Source of the DNA: Megalonaias nervosa
Lineage: Eukaryota > Mollusca > Bivalvia > Unionida > Unionidae
DNA: 64,000 nt
Reading direction: 5' to 3'
NCBI GenBank assembly: GCA_016617855.1
Contig: JAECUM010004451.1
Coordinates: 52,976-116,975 of the forward strand
The notes under the pieces were generated by a model. It was not told the origin of the DNA and searched no databases. It saw only the letters and a program-made list of their open reading frames with translations. This document shows, one piece after another, positions 61,401-64,000 of the stretch. A program made the position numbers and the translations under genes. Within the stretch, counting starts at the first letter, position 1. Each line of letters opens with the position of its first letter.

Positions 61401-63726
61401 AGAGATGGTTTCAATGCACAGCGGTTGAAAGGAAAAGTGGTCTTATTTTGTATTCCTGGGAAATCCCTTAAGTCAGTCGAACATGTGTTCCCCCCTCCCC
61501 ACAAATGTTTGCTATTGCACTGGTTTTTAAAATTAGGGTGGTAGGTATTATTTTTAGTCATTATATACACAGCTGTCTGGCTTTTCTGCGCATGTAAGGA
61601 TTCCATCACCAATATTGATGCAAAACGCATACTGAATTCGACATATTGACAAAAATAAAATACTGCAATGCTTACCATCTGAAAAGAGGCAATTGTCACC
61701 AGAATATTCTGTTCAAAATAATATTAATTTTGGACACACGGATACCTCCCATGTTTTCATGATATGTCGGCCTATTCTGCGCATAACATTGACAAGATGT
61801 AATGTTTATGCATTGGGTTATGGAAATGAAATACATTACTTTGGACTCTTTCTATTAGCATTTCAGTTGAGTAATTAGGTCAGGTTTGTAGCTAAATGGC
61901 AAGAGATATTAAGCAAACTCAACTGTAAAAGTTCAACATTTTATTAAAGTAAGCTATTATGCGGAAGAGAGAAACAAGAATGAATAGGATGTAATGTGTT
62001 TACAGCGTCTCGTTTATGGGGGGAAAAAATTACTAAAGAATTTAGAAACAGACTATGTGCCGGGGAATTTCTTGAGAATCCTATTCTAACGGCAAGTTGA
62101 CATGTTGTATAGCAGATGATAAACTATGTATGGGACAACTTCTTGCAAAATTGGAAACTTAGATTAAGATGCATTATTGTTCTAAGGTGAACATTTCCAT
62201 CTTTAACATAATGAATTTTTATTTGTATGATTATAAATGATAAATATGAAATACATTTTTCTGGGTTTCAAGTTCAAGAAGGTCATGGAGTGGGTCTTCA
62301 TGTTGACATTTTGAAATCACATTTACATATACATTTAGAGTAGAAATGTGGGATATTTTTGTACATTTTATGAATATCACTCTCCTTAATTAAACGACAA
62401 TCATTCTTTCTTGATATAAACTCGATTTCTGACCAAAAACAATACATGATCCAATTTTTACATAACGCGTTATTGCGCAGAATTACCCGACATGCAGAAT
62501 AGGCAGACATGGTGGTATGTTATAATGATTAGTATATATAATGTACTAAGTGCTTCAAGTACTGTCGCAAAACTGACTCAAATAGATGAACAAATCATTT
62601 TCAGGAAAGTTTTCAGTTTTCTTTCTTTTTTTATATATTTTAATGGGGGTGGGTGGGGGTGTAGTGTTAGGAACACTAGCGAAAAACAGGGACAGTTGGC
62701 TTCCCACAAACATATTTTTTGGGAGAGGTTGCCTTAGTCTCCTTGAGGGACTATTGTTAAATTTTGCAAGGCTTTTATCAGTGATTCAGCTTCTATATAG
62801 CTTCTGTAGTTGCTCTTTTCCAAGAAGACCAGAATTATCACATCCTTACCGAGCATAAGACTAAGGATAAGGCAGCTTTTACTGCTTGGACAACACTTCA
62901 GGAACATTTATCTCAAAATAGTGCTGCAAAGAAACCAATTTTGATGGCTTAGAAAGATTGCCCTTACTTCAGTCAAGAAGTACTTGTGTTGTTTACTGGG
63001 TCATTTAGTGCACATAACAGTTTTATTTTTGCAAATGTTAAATTTGATATCTACAAATATGGATTAGTGATCTGTGCCTTTCTACCTGTATCTCTCCAGC
63101 AGACTTGTCTGAACCCCCCACTGTTCATAACTAGGAATTTTTGTATAATAATTACCATATATACTTGCATATAAGTTGGATCCAAATGCAACTCCTTAGA
63201 CTTGAATCTTCTGTTGCATAATGCAGGAGCAGATATGAGTCTAAGCATTTTCTTAGGAATAATTAGTATAACAAACAGTATAAAATCTGATATGCAAGTG
63301 CATTATGCAGTGGGAGTTCTGGGTCTGTCTTGTTTACGGTTGAACCTGACTCACATGTGAGTATATAGGATAAAGATGTTCTTTACATGCTGATTAAGTT
63401 TTTAAGTCTGTATTGGTTATGTGAGGTTTGTCACGACATCCATTTTGCCCCAGGATGACAGGTTTTGCCTTGCAGCGTTCTCTGTCCATAGGACACCTGT
63501 GTAGAAGCATGCAGATGCACATACAAACCAAGATACACTTATAGACAAACACAAACAAATTGATAGGTACTTTTGGGAGGACTCTTGCTGTTTTTTTGAT
63601 TGAGTGCTATAGTCCTATATTTTGGATGACCATTGTTATCGATTAAAATTGTATATACTGTATTTGCAAGGAAGTGTGTATTAATGATAATTAGATGATA
63701 ATTCTTACTGATGTTACTTCATAGTG
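61401..63726. other. Intergenic sequence, nothing recognised
   Basis: Open frames up to 133 codons occur on both strands (for example 61298-61699 -), overlapping each other, with no recognised domain and no splice-bounded coding pattern. Confidence 0.4.
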
Positions 63727-63985
63727 AACAGGTTTGAACCCCAGCCAAGTCATACCAAGGACTTAAAAAATGGTACTAGCAGCTGCCTCGCTTGGTACAG
63801 AGGTTAGTGTTAGGACTGATTGGCCTTGTGTCCTAATAATGTGACTGGGTGGGACATCATGTTAAATGTCTGTGAAATGATGCCCCAGTACTAAACATCA
63901 CTATAAACTGCCACACTGCAGACATTGTAGTGATATGACTGAAATTGTTAAAGCTACATTAAAAATCTAGAAAACACACACACTA
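63727..63985 (+). mobile_element. SINE family A, partly truncated copy at right edge
   Basis: It starts inside the head (B box GGTTTGAACCCC) and continues with the family body (GGACTGATTGGCCTTGTGTC, ATGATGCCCCAGTACTAAAC) and tail AAAACACACACACT. Similar flanks (ACTTCATAGTGAA before, ACTTAGTGAA after) suggest an imperfect target duplication. Confidence 0.85.
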
Positions 63986-64000
63986 CTTAGTGAAGAAAAA

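Noticed and set aside
61298..61699. 133-codon open frame on the - strand as a gene
   Set aside because: It overlaps an opposite-strand frame and tandem-repeat units, has no domain, and shows no splice or codon evidence.
62838..62952. Possible exon reading TKDKAAFTAWTTLQEHLSQ
   Set aside because: The composition looks protein-like but no family was recognised, and acceptor and donor are not convincing.

Overview
The window looks like part of the nuclear genome of an invertebrate animal, most probably a mollusc or another lophotrochozoan. It is AT-rich. Its one recognisable host gene is split by long introns with GT/AG borders, and the rest is diverged transposable elements, tRNA-headed SINEs, minisatellites and microsatellites. 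No bacterial operon, phage or CRISPR structure was seen. The mollusc assignment is an inference from the repeat mix, not proven by a marker.

Host gene. Eight exons on the + strand (11684 to 46528) encode almost all of FBXL5, the iron- and oxygen-sensing F-box/LRR subunit of an SCF ubiquitin ligase that targets IRP2. Six of the seven known hemerythrin iron ligands, the F-box, the acidic DEDADIDES segment, the LRRs and the four C-terminal [2Fe-2S] cysteines are all present. Exon 1, which should carry the start codon and the first iron-ligand histidine, was not found and probably lies upstream of the window. The large exon at 33830-34776 needs either a one-base frameshift or an unannotated 80-bp intron.

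Layout. 1-11683: upstream sequence (first intron or 5' flank) holding a decayed APE-type LINE on the - strand (about 3055-6125), a 1-kb dispersed repeat (7250-8292) and a DIRS-like fragment split by a SINE (9079-10135). 12020-14457 (intron): Penelope-like element remnants with a GIY-YIG domain, an inverted LTR-like segment, a hammerhead-ribozyme-like core and a SINE insertion whose empty site is visible nearby. 14603-21860: degenerate tandem repeats and a 2.2-kb pogo/Tigger-like element with TA target duplication. 22065-33829: more SINEs, a 0.5-kb MITE and a second pogo-like element. 34777-46299: an 851-bp TIR element inside a minisatellite, then a 5.4-kb DIRS-like tyrosine-recombinase retrotransposon with inverted terminal repeats.

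Downstream of FBXL5 (46529-64000) no further host gene was recognised. It holds mariner-like relics, a (TA)n(GA)n microsatellite, a CR1/L2-like RT scrap, ~145-bp degenerate tandem repeats, a ~37-bp minisatellite, a hAT-like non-autonomous element (59591-61158) and a SINE at the right edge.
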